Assembly (NCBI GenBank): GCA_900539455.1
Contig: UQCD01000001.1
Span: forward strand, 186,001 to 250,000
From: an uncultured Eubacteriales bacterium
GTDB lineage: Bacteria > Bacillota > Clostridia > Lachnospirales > Lachnospiraceae
Length of the DNA: 64,000 nt
Direction of reading: 5' to 3'
The notes beneath the pieces were generated by a model that saw only the letters and a program-made list of their open reading frames with translations, did not search any database and was not told where the DNA came from. The position numbers and the translations under genes are program-made. Of the stretch, positions 55,220-64,000 are shown piece after piece; the stretch's first letter is position 1; every line of letters begins with the position of its first letter.

Positions 55220-57025
55220 TTAATCTTCTTTTTGTTCTTTTTCCGGTATATCTACCTTAATGAATAATTCTTCTAACTGCTTGTCATCTACTACATTTGG
55301 AGCATCAGTCATTAAGCAGGAAGCGTCCTTAATCTTAGGGAAGGCAATAACATCACGGATACTATCCTCTTTTGCCATTAACATAACAAGTCTGTCTAAG
55401 CCATATGCAAGTCCAGCGTGAGGTGGTACTCCATACTTAAAGGCATTGAGAAGGAAGCCAAATCTTTCGTAGGCATCTTCCTTTTTAAAGCCTAATACCT
55501 CAAACATTTTCTCCTGTACATCACTTTGGTAAATTCTTACAGAACCACCACCGATTTCAGTTCCGTTTAAAACTATATCGTAAGCCTTAGCTCTTACTTT
55601 TCCCGGGTCAGTATCTAATAAAGGTAAATCCTCCTCCATAGGCATTGTAAATGGGTGGTGCATTGCTACATATCTGCCCTGCTCCTCAGAATACTCTAAT
55701 AACGGGAATTCAGTTACCCATAAGAAATTATATACATTCTTATCTAATAAGCCTAACTGGTTTGCAATTTCTATTCTAAGTGCGCCTAAAACACTATATA
55801 CAATAGTATTTTTATCCGCTGCAAAAAGTAATAAATCTCCCGGCTTTCCGTCCATTGCTGCAACTAATGAGCTAAGCTCCTCTTCTGTCATAAACTTTGC
55901 AAAGGATGATTTGTATGTTCCGTCCTCGTTTATTGCAAGATATGCAAGACCCTTTGCACCATAGCCCTTTGCAAAATCAACTAATGCGTCAATTTTCTTT
56001 CTAGGAATTGCCCCTTGACCTTCGGCATTTATACCTCTTACTGAGCCACCGTTTGCCAAAGCACCTGTAAACACTGAAAATCCACAGTTTTTAACAACCT
56101 CTGATACATCCTTAAGCTCCATTCCAAATCTTGTATCAGGCTTGTCTGAACCAAATCTGTCCATTGCTTCCTGCCAGGTCATTCTCTGAATTGGAAGCTT
56201 AACCTCTACACCTATAGTTTCTTTAAACAGCTTTGCTAATAATCTTTCATTAACATCTATTACATCATCAACATCAACGAAGGATAATTCCATATCAATC
56301 TGAGTAAATTCCGGCTGTCTGTCAGCTCTTAAATCTTCATCTCTAAAGCATTTTACAATTTGGAAATATCTATCATAGCCAGAACACATTAAAAGCTGCT
56401 TAAATAGCTGTGGCGACTGTGGCAATGCGTAAAAGGTACCTGGGTGAACCCTGCTTGGTACAAGATAATCTCTAGCACCTTCTGGTGTACTCTTTGTAAG
56501 CATTGGTGTTTCGATTTCAAGGAAGCCTTCATTTGCAAGGAAAGCTCTTGTAAGAGTTGCAACATTACTTCTCATAATAAGATTTCTTTGTAAATCTGGT
56601 CTTCTTAAATCCAAATATCTGTATTTAAGTCTTAATTCATCCTTTGTATTAATATTTTCCTCGATTGGGAAAGGTGGTGTAAGTGCTTCAGATAAAATTC
56701 TAACCTCTGTTGCTCTTATTTCTATGTCACCAGTTGCTAAATTTTCATTAATAGCACCACCTCTTTTTGTAACCTCACCTTTAACAGCTATTACAAATTC
56801 ACTACGAAGTGATGATGCCTTTTCAAAACCCTCGCTGCCAACATAATTTTCATCAAATAATATCTGTAATAAGCCTGAACGGTCCCTTAAATCTACGAAT
56901 ATAAGGCTGCCAAGATTTCTTTTCTTTGAAACCCAGCCCATTACTGTAACTTCTTCTCCTATATTTTTATTTGATACCTCTGTACATCTGTGACTTCTAT
57001 GAAGTCCCTTCATTGACTCTGCCAT
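55220..57025 (-). CDS. aspS: Aspartyl-tRNA synthetase
   Basis: Charges tRNA-Asp. 601 residues: N-terminal OB-fold anticodon domain (GWVSKKRNLGSLIFVDLRDR), class II motif 2 FRDEDLRADRQPEFTQIDME, bacterial insertion (GAD) domain near 290-420 and motif 3 GLAYGLDRLVM. MHHPFTMP in the core is typical of bacterial AspRS. Whether it also charges tRNA-Asn cannot be decided here. It follows hisS by 26 bases, a common pair. Confidence 0.98.
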   Translation of the reverse strand: MAESMKGLHRSHRCTEVSNKNIGEEVTVMGWVSKKRNLGSLIFVDLRDRSGLLQILFDENYVGSEGFEKASSLRSEFVIAVKGEVTKRGGAINENLATGDIEIRATEVRILSEALTPPFPIEENINTKDELRLKYRYLDLRRPDLQRNLIMRSNVATLTRAFLANEGFLEIETPMLTKSTPEGARDYLVPSRVHPGTFYALPQSPQLFKQLLMCSGYDRYFQIVKCFRDEDLRADRQPEFTQIDMELSFVDVDDVIDVNERLLAKLFKETIGVEVKLPIQRMTWQEAMDRFGSDKPDTRFGMELKDVSEVVKNCGFSVFTGALANGGSVRGINAEGQGAIPRKKIDALVDFAKGYGAKGLAYLAINEDGTYKSSFAKFMTEEELSSLVAAMDGKPGDLLLFAADKNTIVYSVLGALRIEIANQLGLLDKNVYNFLWVTEFPLLEYSEEQGRYVAMHHPFTMPMEEDLPLLDTDPGKVRAKAYDIVLNGTEIGGGSVRIYQSDVQEKMFEVLGFKKEDAYERFGFLLNAFKYGVPPHAGLAYGLDRLVMLMAKEDSIRDVIAFPKIKDASCLMTDAPNVVDDKQLEELFIKVDIPEKEQKED

Positions 57026-57051
57026 TTCTAATAAGCACCTTTCATTTTATA

Positions 57052-58311
57052 TTATTTAAGTTCTTCTTTGTAAAAATCTACAAACTCATTGTAGCCTTCC
57101 TTCATAAGCTGCTCTTTTTGGAACTTCTTATTTTTGTTCATACGGGCTATAAGTATTTGTTCACCATTGTTTCTGGCTTCATTTGCCTTTGCTATTATAG
57201 CACAAAGCTTTTCACCTTTTACACCCTTTTCAATAAGATATGCTGTTTTCTTTTTCTCGTTTGGCACTTCAAAGCCATTTTCCATAAGTAAAAGAACAAT
57301 TCTTTCAAAGCCTATTGAAAATCCACAGGCAGGAACATCCTTTCCTGTAAATTTGCCTACCATTTTATCATATCTTCCACCGCCACCGCAGCTTCCGCCA
57401 AACTCTGGTATAGCTATTTCAAAAATAGTACCTGTGTAATATGACATACCTCTGACCAAGGTTGGGTCAAATACTATTTCAAAATTAGAGGATTTTGTAG
57501 CAGTTACGCTGTCTATTATCTCTGTAAGTGAGTCCATAACATCTTCCTCAAGGAAATCCTTTAATTCCTCACGAAGATATACAAGTCCGTTTTCTGCTGC
57601 CTCAATACCCTTAAACAGGCTTAAATACTTATCAACACTTTCTTCACTAAATTCTGCCTTTAAAAGCTCCTCTCTTACTCCATCTAAGCCGATTTTATCC
57701 ATTTTGTCAAGAATAATGAAAACTAAATCATAGCTTTCCTCTGGGAAGCCGCTGTATGCAGCCATAGCTTTTAAAATTCTTCTTTCATTAATTCTAATCT
57801 GGAAGTTTTTAAAGCCAAGCTTTCCTAAAGTTGTAGTAGTTGCCAAAATAAGCTCTATTTCTGCTAAATTGCTAGGCTCGCCTAATATATCAATATCACA
57901 TTGCATAAACTGACGGTATCTTCCTCTTTGCGGTCTGTCAGCTCTCCAGACATTACCCATTTGTAACGCCTTAAATGGAGAAGGCAAATCATTTGCATTA
58001 TTTGAATAATATCTGACAAGTGGTACTGTTAAATCATATCTCATACCAAAATCTACAAGGTCATTTTCTGTAGCAGCTGTTTCCATATTAAGCTTTTCGC
58101 CTCTTTTTAATACTTTAAAAATCAGCTTTTCATTTTCACCGCCCTGCTTATTAGAAAGATTTGCAATATTTTCCATACAAGGAGTTTCTATAGAAGTAAA
58201 TCCATAAGCTCCATAGGTTTCCTTGATTACGCTTATAACATAATCTCTAATCTTCATCTCTCTTGGTAATATATCCTTCATACCATTTACTGGCTTCTTA
58301 CTTAATGCCAT
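57052..58311 (-). CDS. hisS: Histidyl-tRNA synthetase
   Basis: Charges tRNA-His. 419 residues with PVNGMKDILPREM at the start, motif 2 VWRADRPQRGRYRQFMQCDID, the HisA-boxes LVRGMSYYTGTIFEI and GGGGRYDKMVGKF, motif 3 GFSIGFERI and a C-terminal anticodon domain. It follows the HD-GYP gene by 14 bases. Confidence 0.97.
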   Translation of the reverse strand: MALSKKPVNGMKDILPREMKIRDYVISVIKETYGAYGFTSIETPCMENIANLSNKQGGENEKLIFKVLKRGEKLNMETAATENDLVDFGMRYDLTVPLVRYYSNNANDLPSPFKALQMGNVWRADRPQRGRYRQFMQCDIDILGEPSNLAEIELILATTTTLGKLGFKNFQIRINERRILKAMAAYSGFPEESYDLVFIILDKMDKIGLDGVREELLKAEFSEESVDKYLSLFKGIEAAENGLVYLREELKDFLEEDVMDSLTEIIDSVTATKSSNFEIVFDPTLVRGMSYYTGTIFEIAIPEFGGSCGGGGRYDKMVGKFTGKDVPACGFSIGFERIVLLLMENGFEVPNEKKKTAYLIEKGVKGEKLCAIIAKANEARNNGEQILIARMNKNKKFQKEQLMKEGYNEFVDFYKEELK

Positions 58312-58325
58312 TTTTCTTTTTCCTC

Positions 58326-58907
58326 CTAGTCTTCCCTATTATCTATACATGTTTCTCGGTTTTTAATAACCTTGTCTATATCTATTTCATTGACTACATT
58401 TAAAAATGCCAGAAAAATCTTCATATCGAAATTTTTCACTTCATCAATCATTAAGGATACTGCTGTATTTACATCAAATGCTTTTCTATAGGCTCTATCA
58501 GAGGTTAATGCAATAAAAACATCGCATATTCTGAGTATCCTTGCCCCTAACGGAATATCCTCTCCAGCTATATTATCCGGATAACCACTTCCATCATAAT
58601 TTTCGTGATGATGTAATATTGACTTCAGGACAAACTGGGAATACCCTTTATTCCTAAGTATTTCATAGCTAAGCTGTGAGTGCATTCTAACATATCTAAG
58701 CTGCTCGATTACAAGATTGTGTTTTTCCTGATTATTTTCAGGCAGTTTTAATTTTCCAATATCGTGTAGCATTCCGGCTATTGCAAGCTCATGTAAAACA
58801 TCCTTTGAAAGGCGCATTTCCTTCCCAATTTCATACGCCATATTACTAACATAAATACCATGAAGTATTGCGTCTGAAATATCCTGGTCTAAGATAACAT
58901 TTTCCAT
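58326..58907 (-). CDS. HD-GYP domain protein
   Basis: 193 residues, a single HD-GYP domain without sensor or membrane parts. Metal ligands in GMLHDIGKLKLP, the two His near 90-115 (MHSQLSYEIL, LHHHENYDGSGYP) and the LRICDVFIALTSDRAY segment are present, so phosphodiesterase activity on c-di-GMP (to GMP) or a related cyclic dinucleotide is likely. It overlaps the end of hemZ by 19 bases and comes just before hisS, so it is expressed with them. Confidence 0.9.
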   Translation of the reverse strand: MENVILDQDISDAILHGIYVSNMAYEIGKEMRLSKDVLHELAIAGMLHDIGKLKLPENNQEKHNLVIEQLRYVRMHSQLSYEILRNKGYSQFVLKSILHHHENYDGSGYPDNIAGEDIPLGARILRICDVFIALTSDRAYRKAFDVNTAVSLMIDEVKNFDMKIFLAFLNVVNEIDIDKVIKNRETCIDNRED

Positions 58908-60361
58908 AAAAAATCTCTCTTTTTCTTAATCATTTCATCAATTCTATCAATATATTGGTCTACATTTTTTACATTGTCTACTCTTTCAATTCGACCACCG
59001 GTATTGAAAACATACTTGGTTACAGCTCCTGCTCCAAGTGCAAGAATTGTCTGTTTTTCTTCCATAATTAGTATATTGTAAATTCCTGCTTTGTCAACCC
59101 TGGCATAGCCGACATTTTCCATATTACCTGCCATATTCTTTTGTCTATACATATAATATGGTCCCATACCCATACTTACTGCGTAGTCATGAGTCATCTT
59201 CATTATTTCCATATTATTTTCTATGGTCATTTCCTTATAATTATCCTTAAACATATTAAGTCTTGATGCTCTTTTAATAGCAAGAGAATGTATTGTAATG
59301 CTGTCCGGATTTAGCTTTTTTACATCCTCCATAGAATTTTTTACATCCTCATAGCCTTCATTTGGCAAACCCACTATGAAATCCATATTTATATTATCAA
59401 AGCCCACCTCTCTTGCCATATTAAACTTTTCAATTACATCTGCTACAGTATGCCGCCTTCCTATAATATCAAGTGTTTCCTGCTTCATTGTCTGTGGATT
59501 AATAGATATTCTGGTAACTCCATACTTTTTCAAAACCAAAAGCTTTTCCTTTGTAATGCTGTCAGGTCTGCCGGCTTCTACTGTAAACTCCTTACAGTAT
59601 ATAAAATCAAAGCTTTCCCTGACAGCCTTTAGCAATTTTTCAAGCTGATATGCTTCTAGGGCTGTTGGTGTTCCACCTCCGAAATATACTGTGTTTAACT
59701 TTTTATCCTTAAAGGCTTCCTTTGCAAACTCAATTTCCTTAAGCAAGGCAGCTACATACATATCTGACTTTTCCTTGTACATACTAATTGGATATGAAGT
59801 AAAGGAGCAATATAGACAGGTGCTTGGGCAAAATGGTATTCCTATGTAAAGACTATAGCCATTTTCATAATCAATACCCTCTAAAAGCTTTAATTCTCTT
59901 TTTGCAATTTCTATTCCTAAATCTATTTTCTCATCAGATACCAAATATTCTTTTTTTAAATATTCCGCTACCTCTTTTGGGGCAGCACCTGCCTCCAGCC
60001 TTGCTACAGCAAGCTTTGTTGGTCGAATACCTGTAAGAATACCCCAAGGAAGCTCTTTACCAGAATATCTGTTTATTATTTTGTAAATTTGTCTTTTGAT
60101 TAGATTTCTTGCTTCCTTGTAATTTTTATAATCGCATTTTTCTTCTTCAATAATACTAATCCCCTTAATATAAACCTTTGAATATACTACTCTTTCCTCT
60201 GCCTCTGTAATATTTACATATATTGTAAAATCAATTTCACCTGAATATTCTGCTATTTTGTCATTGTTTACCAGAACTTCATTTTGTGGATAAAAAGCCC
60301 TGACCAGAGTCCATATATCATACTCCAGCTCAGATTTATTTGTGTGGACAATTATTGCCAT
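58889..60361 (-). CDS. hemZ: Oxygen-independent coproporphyrinogen III oxidase-like HemZ
   Basis: Radical SAM enzyme. 490 residues; the cluster motif CPSTCLYCSF near 170 is in IGIPFCPSTCLYCSFTSYP, followed by TVYFGGGTPTALEAYQLEKL, VEAGRPDSITKEKL and RISINPQTM. The N-terminal 150-residue extension is typical of HemZ. The name implies heme synthesis, but many relatives have other or unknown roles and no other heme gene is here. The frame extends upstream; GGAGG precedes the ATG at 60361. Confidence 0.92.
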   Translation of the reverse strand: MAIIVHTNKSELEYDIWTLVRAFYPQNEVLVNNDKIAEYSGEIDFTIYVNITEAEERVVYSKVYIKGISIIEEEKCDYKNYKEARNLIKRQIYKIINRYSGKELPWGILTGIRPTKLAVARLEAGAAPKEVAEYLKKEYLVSDEKIDLGIEIAKRELKLLEGIDYENGYSLYIGIPFCPSTCLYCSFTSYPISMYKEKSDMYVAALLKEIEFAKEAFKDKKLNTVYFGGGTPTALEAYQLEKLLKAVRESFDFIYCKEFTVEAGRPDSITKEKLLVLKKYGVTRISINPQTMKQETLDIIGRRHTVADVIEKFNMAREVGFDNINMDFIVGLPNEGYEDVKNSMEDVKKLNPDSITIHSLAIKRASRLNMFKDNYKEMTIENNMEIMKMTHDYAVSMGMGPYYMYRQKNMAGNMENVGYARVDKAGIYNILIMEEKQTILALGAGAVTKYVFNTGGRIERVDNVKNVDQYIDRIDEMIKKKRDFLWKMLS

Positions 60362-60371
60362 ATTTCCTCCA

Positions 60372-60992
60372 TTAATGATACCATTTTTTCTCATCACCAA
60401 TAGTTGTACTTCCATTATGACCTGGCAATACCACTATTTTCTCTGACAATGTGAGTAATTTATTTTTTATTGATGACAATATATCTCTTCCACTTCCTGT
60501 AGGAAAATCATATCTTCCATAGGTTTCTAAAAACATTGTATCACCACTAAATAAAACGCCATAATCAACCAATAAAAAGCAGCAACTTCCTATAGTATGC
60601 CCCGGCGTATGAATAACCTTTATTTTATATCCTGCTATATCAATAACTTCTTCATCATTTAATTCTATATCTGCCTTTAAACCTATTGGCTCAATATAAT
60701 TTTGTGACAAATTATATACCGGTGAAGCAAGTACAGCTGCTTCCTCCTTATAAGCATATATATTAACCTTAAATTCCTTTTTAATATCTAAGGCTGCTGC
60801 CATATGGTCAAAATGCCCATGGGTAAGAAGTATTGCCTTTGGCTGTAATTCCATTTCTAAAATAACATCCTTTACTTTTCTATAGCCTTCTCCTGGGTCA
60901 ATAATAATTGCTTCTTTTTTCTCATTGTACACAATATAGCAATTAGTCCTGAACATACCTAGAATTAATTGCTTTATATTTAATTCCTGCAT
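60372..60992 (-). CDS. MBL-fold metallo-hydrolase (glyoxalase II-like)
   Basis: 206 residues with the zinc motif LLTHGHFDHMAA, IIDPGEGYRKV, HTPGHTIGSCCFL, the bridging Asp in LFSGDTMFLETYGRYD and GHNGSTTIGDEK. Family includes thiolesterases such as glyoxalase II; substrate not known. The frame extends to 61022 over the rel end, but GAGGTAAAA precedes the ATG at 60992. It comes between rel and hemZ in many Lachnospiraceae. Confidence 0.92.
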   Translation of the reverse strand: MQELNIKQLILGMFRTNCYIVYNEKKEAIIIDPGEGYRKVKDVILEMELQPKAILLTHGHFDHMAAALDIKKEFKVNIYAYKEEAAVLASPVYNLSQNYIEPIGLKADIELNDEEVIDIAGYKIKVIHTPGHTIGSCCFLLVDYGVLFSGDTMFLETYGRYDFPTGSGRDILSSIKNKLLTLSEKIVVLPGHNGSTTIGDEKKWYH

Positions 60993-61002
60993 TTTTACCT
61001 CA

Positions 61003-63294
61003 CTAGCCTGCTGTACGGACAATATCGATTATGCTGTCAACCATTCTGATTTTGTCGCAAAGCTTTGTAAGCTCACTTTTTCCACCAATAAAAAATGTCA
61101 TAGATATTGTAGCAATTTCCTGCTTACTTGTCCTACTGTTAATACTTTGAACATCAATTTCACGCTCGGTGAATATTTTTGAAATATCTGCAAGAAGTCC
61201 TGTTCGGTTATTTGCAAATATCTGTATTTCAGCAAGGTACTTTTCTCCTGCTTTATCGTCCGTTTCATCGTGCTGCCAATCAGCCTCAATAAGTCTTGCT
61301 CTTTCAATCTCAGGTAATGCCATTATGTTGACACAGTCTGTTCTGTGAATTGAAATTCCTCTTCCTCTGGTGACAAAGCCGACAATTTCATCACCCGGTA
61401 CAGGATTGCAACACTTAGAATATCTAACTGATACATCATGAACTCCCTTAACAATAATGCCGCCCTTAATACCTGACTGATATTTCTTTCCACTTCCGCT
61501 TGAAATCTCGTCTAAAATATCCTCATCGCTAATCTTTTTAGGATTTTTCTTTTCGTATTCTTCAACAAGTTTATTAACTATCTGACCTTCCTTTAGTCCA
61601 CCATGACCAATAGAAGCCAGTATAGAATCCCAATCTCTAAAGCTATACTTTTTTAAAACCTTTTCAGTATATTCGGGCTTTAAAACATCAGACAAAACAA
61701 TACCCTTTGCCTTACAGTATTTATCAACTAATTCTTTTCCTTTTAAAATATTATCTTCTTTTAATTCAGATTTAAACCATTGATTAATCTTGTTTTTTGC
61801 CTGTGTGCTCTTAACAATATTTAACCAGTCACGACTAGGACCTTTTGAATTTTGCGATGTGATTATTTCTATTCTATCTCCATTTTGGATAACATAGTCA
61901 ATAGTAACCATTTTGCCATTAACTCTTGCACCTACCATTTTATTACCTACTGCACTATGAATACTGTAGGCAAAGTCAATAGGTGTAGAACCATTTGGAA
62001 GGTTTTTAACATCACCTGTAGGAGTAAAGCAATATACATCCTCAGAGAATAAGTCTAAGTCACTTTTTAACAGGCTCATAAATTCCTTGTTGTCTGACAT
62101 TTCTCTTTGCCATTCCAGAATTTGTCTAAGCCAGCTAAGCTTTGCCTCCTCCTTGTTTGTAGATACTACTCCACTTCCTACCTCTTTATATTTCCAATGG
62201 GCAGCAATACCATATTCAGCAATTTTGTGCATTTCCTCTGTTCTAATCTGAATCTCAAAGGGCTGACCGCTTGGTCCAATAAGTGTAGTATGCAGGGACT
62301 GATACATATTGGGCTTTGGCATCGCAATATAATCCTTAAATCTACCCTGTATAGGCTTATATTTTTCATGGATAATACCAAGTGCTGCATAACAGTCCTT
62401 TACTGAATCTACAATAATTCTAACTGCAAATAAATCCAAAATCTGGTCAAAGGATTTATTTTGATTAACCATTTTTTTGTATATACTAAAGATATGTTTA
62501 ACTCTGCCATATACTCTTGCCTTTATACCAGCATCTTCCATTTCCTTTCTGACTTTGTCTACCAACGAATGTATATGGTCCTCTGCCGATAAAAGTTTTC
62601 CATCTCTTTGTGCCGAAATCTCGGCAAACTTTTCAGGCTCTAAATATTTCAAGGACAAATCGTCTAATTCAATCTTAATTTTAGAAATACCCAGTCTATT
62701 GGCTATAGGAGCATATATATCCATAGTTTCCCTAGCCTTTTCAGCCTGCTTTGCTGTATTCATATACTCAAGAGTACGCATATTGTGAAGTCTGTCTGCT
62801 AATTTAATAAGAATAACCCTTATATCCTTAGCCATTGCTAAAAACATTTTTCTAAGGTTTTCTGCCTGTATTTCAACCTTATCCTTTGAATAAGATAATT
62901 GTGTAAGCTTTGTTACACCATCAACTAATAGTGCTACCTCTGAGCCAAACATTTCTGTTATTTCATCAAGAGTAAGTACCGTATCCTCTACTACATCATG
63001 TAATATTCCTGCTGCAATAGTTTCTTTATCAAGCTCCAGCTCTGCTAAAATAATTGCAACTGAAACCGGATGAATAATATATGGTTCACCAGAACGACGC
63101 TTTTGTTCTTTATGGGCATTAAAAGCAATCTCATAAGCCTTTTCTATCATTGAAATATCATCCGATGGGTGATATTTATTAATAATACTTATGAGCTTTT
63201 CATACAATTCCTGCGGATTTTCAAAATCTTCTGGATTTTTAAGTTTTGGCATCTGCATTTCTATTTCAGCTTTTGGTATCTCTTTTTCTAACAT
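61003..63294 (-). CDS. rel: Bifunctional (p)ppGpp synthetase/hydrolase Rel
   Basis: Stringent-response enzyme making and destroying (p)ppGpp. 763 residues: HD hydrolase (HDVVEDT, H99-D100), synthetase with GRVKHIFSIYKKM and YQSLHTTLIG, TGS domain (VYCFTPTGDVKNLPNGSTP, about 400-460), a zinc-finger-like region with SKCCNPVPGDEIVGFVTRGRG and a C-terminal ACT/RRM domain. Both active sites look intact. It follows apt by 55 bases, as in most Firmicutes. Confidence 0.97.
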   Translation of the reverse strand: MLEKEIPKAEIEMQMPKLKNPEDFENPQELYEKLISIINKYHPSDDISMIEKAYEIAFNAHKEQKRRSGEPYIIHPVSVAIILAELELDKETIAAGILHDVVEDTVLTLDEITEMFGSEVALLVDGVTKLTQLSYSKDKVEIQAENLRKMFLAMAKDIRVILIKLADRLHNMRTLEYMNTAKQAEKARETMDIYAPIANRLGISKIKIELDDLSLKYLEPEKFAEISAQRDGKLLSAEDHIHSLVDKVRKEMEDAGIKARVYGRVKHIFSIYKKMVNQNKSFDQILDLFAVRIIVDSVKDCYAALGIIHEKYKPIQGRFKDYIAMPKPNMYQSLHTTLIGPSGQPFEIQIRTEEMHKIAEYGIAAHWKYKEVGSGVVSTNKEEAKLSWLRQILEWQREMSDNKEFMSLLKSDLDLFSEDVYCFTPTGDVKNLPNGSTPIDFAYSIHSAVGNKMVGARVNGKMVTIDYVIQNGDRIEIITSQNSKGPSRDWLNIVKSTQAKNKINQWFKSELKEDNILKGKELVDKYCKAKGIVLSDVLKPEYTEKVLKKYSFRDWDSILASIGHGGLKEGQIVNKLVEEYEKKNPKKISDEDILDEISSGSGKKYQSGIKGGIIVKGVHDVSVRYSKCCNPVPGDEIVGFVTRGRGISIHRTDCVNIMALPEIERARLIEADWQHDETDDKAGEKYLAEIQIFANNRTGLLADISKIFTEREIDVQSINSRTSKQEIATISMTFFIGGKSELTKLCDKIRMVDSIIDIVRTAG

Positions 63295-63349
63295 GGTTCT
63301 AATGCCTCCCGCTTTTGCTGTCTAAGTGGTTTTCTATATCTATGGTAAT

Positions 63350-63877
63350 TTATTTGCCTTCATAGCAAATAACTGACTCAACATTAGGTATGTTTTTAAG
63401 CCTTTCCCTTCCCTTAAGACCTGCAAGTTCAATAAGGAATACTGCACCAACAACCTTACCGCCTAACTGTTCAACCAGTTTTACAATAGCCTCAAGTGTA
63501 CCACCTGTTGCCATTAGGTCATCAACAATAACTACCCTCTGTCCTGGCTTAATAGCAGTTTTGTGCATTTCAATAACCGCACTGCCATACTCTAAGTCAT
63601 ATTCTACTGAAACAGTTTCGCAAGGCAACTTTCCTTTTTTTCTAACTGGTGCAAAAGGCTTACCAAGATTGTAGGCAATAGGCATTCCAAAAATAAAACC
63701 TCTGGACTCTGGTCCAACAACAACATCAAAATCTATTTCTTTAATCTTGTCCTGCATAAGATCTACAGAAAGTTTTAGGCTTTCACCGTCCTCCAAAACA
63801 CTTGTAATATCTCTGAAGATAATTCCTTTTTCTGGAAAATCAGGTATACTTCTTATATATCCTTCAATATTTTTCAT
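63350..63877 (-). CDS. apt: Adenine phosphoribosyltransferase
   Basis: Salvage of adenine to AMP with PRPP. 175 residues with IRSIPDFPEKGIIFRDITS, ESRGFIFGMPIAYNLG and the PRPP motif VVIVDDLMATGGTLEAI near 125. First gene of the apt-aspS operon, with a promoter close upstream. Confidence 0.98.
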   Translation of the reverse strand: MKNIEGYIRSIPDFPEKGIIFRDITSVLEDGESLKLSVDLMQDKIKEIDFDVVVGPESRGFIFGMPIAYNLGKPFAPVRKKGKLPCETVSVEYDLEYGSAVIEMHKTAIKPGQRVVIVDDLMATGGTLEAIVKLVEQLGGKVVGAVFLIELAGLKGRERLKNIPNVESVICYEGK

Positions 63878-63939
63878 GCTGATGTCCTCTTTTCTAAAGC
63901 TTTCTGATAGGCAATTCCCTATTTTTTATAATAATTATA

Positions 63940-63967
63940 AGTTTACTCATTTTTAATAAAATGTCAA
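63940..63967 (-). promoter_or_regulatory. apt operon promoter
   Basis: Minus strand TTGACA (63962-63967), 16-base spacer, TAAACT (63940-63945). Start near 63933; about 56-base leader. Upstream sequence to the window edge shows no gene. Confidence 0.75.
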
Positions 63968-64000
63968 TAAAATTAAGGCTGTCAAAATCATTTCAGCTAC

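Overview
The window is about 64 kb of an AT-rich (roughly one third GC) chromosome from a low-GC Gram-positive bacterium of the class Clostridia, most likely family Lachnospiraceae. Reasons: the rimP-nusA-ylxR-ylxQ-infB-rbfA-nrnA-truB-ribF order, the apt-rel-MBL-hemZ-hisS-aspS order, a HemZ-type coproporphyrinogen enzyme, a NusA without C-terminal extensions, an ABC-permease-like PF06541 protein, strong GGAGG ribosome binding sites and consensus sigma-A promoters. No rRNA operon, prophage, insertion sequence, integrase or CRISPR array is visible. All protein genes except bioY and one small membrane protein lie on the minus strand, so the text below follows minus-strand transcription from high to low coordinates.

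64.0-55.2 kb: apt, rel, a metallo-beta-lactamase-fold hydrolase, hemZ, an HD-GYP protein, hisS and aspS form one tight operon behind a clear promoter upstream of apt and ending in a terminator after aspS. 54.9-45.4 kb: glgB (with an odd Lys/Thr/Ala-rich tail), an MscS channel, serS, an EAL protein with a dead GGDEF domain, glyA and aroC. A small plus-strand membrane protein gene overlaps the end of aroC. 45.4-37.0 kb: tgt and yajC, then leuB, ilvD, ilvB, serC and serA (branched-chain and serine synthesis). 37.0-28.7 kb: an M18 aminopeptidase, a DUF1015 protein, a zinc/manganese-type ABC transporter (ATPase plus permease, no binding protein), argH, tyrS and a mutarotase-like protein. 28.6-22.4 kb: a chemoreceptor, a DegV lipid-binding protein, a long M24B peptidase and an HTH-Fic protein that probably represses itself, next to a plus-strand tRNA-Glu.

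22.2-13.1 kb: the rimP-to-ribF translation operon ending with a lone family 2 glycosyltransferase. 13.0-10.1 kb: plus-strand bioY under a BirA-like operator, then an SH3-NlpC/P60 wall hydrolase and a small lipoprotein. 10.1-0 kb: rpsO, pnp, an M16 peptidase and a eukaryote-type HisA linked by one-base stop/start overlaps, then tepA, uppP, ftsK/spoIIIE and the start of fhs, cut by the window edge.

Most of the window is conserved housekeeping DNA. No new multi-gene system stands out. The observations most worth a second look are the self-regulated HTH-Fic gene, the histone-H1-like tail on the glycogen branching enzyme, the His6p-type HisA coupled to pnp, an RNA hairpin that would hide the uppP ribosome binding site only in read-through transcripts, structured leaders before tgt and the DUF1015 gene, the rpsO-pnp double hairpin, and the polyasparagine region in IF2.
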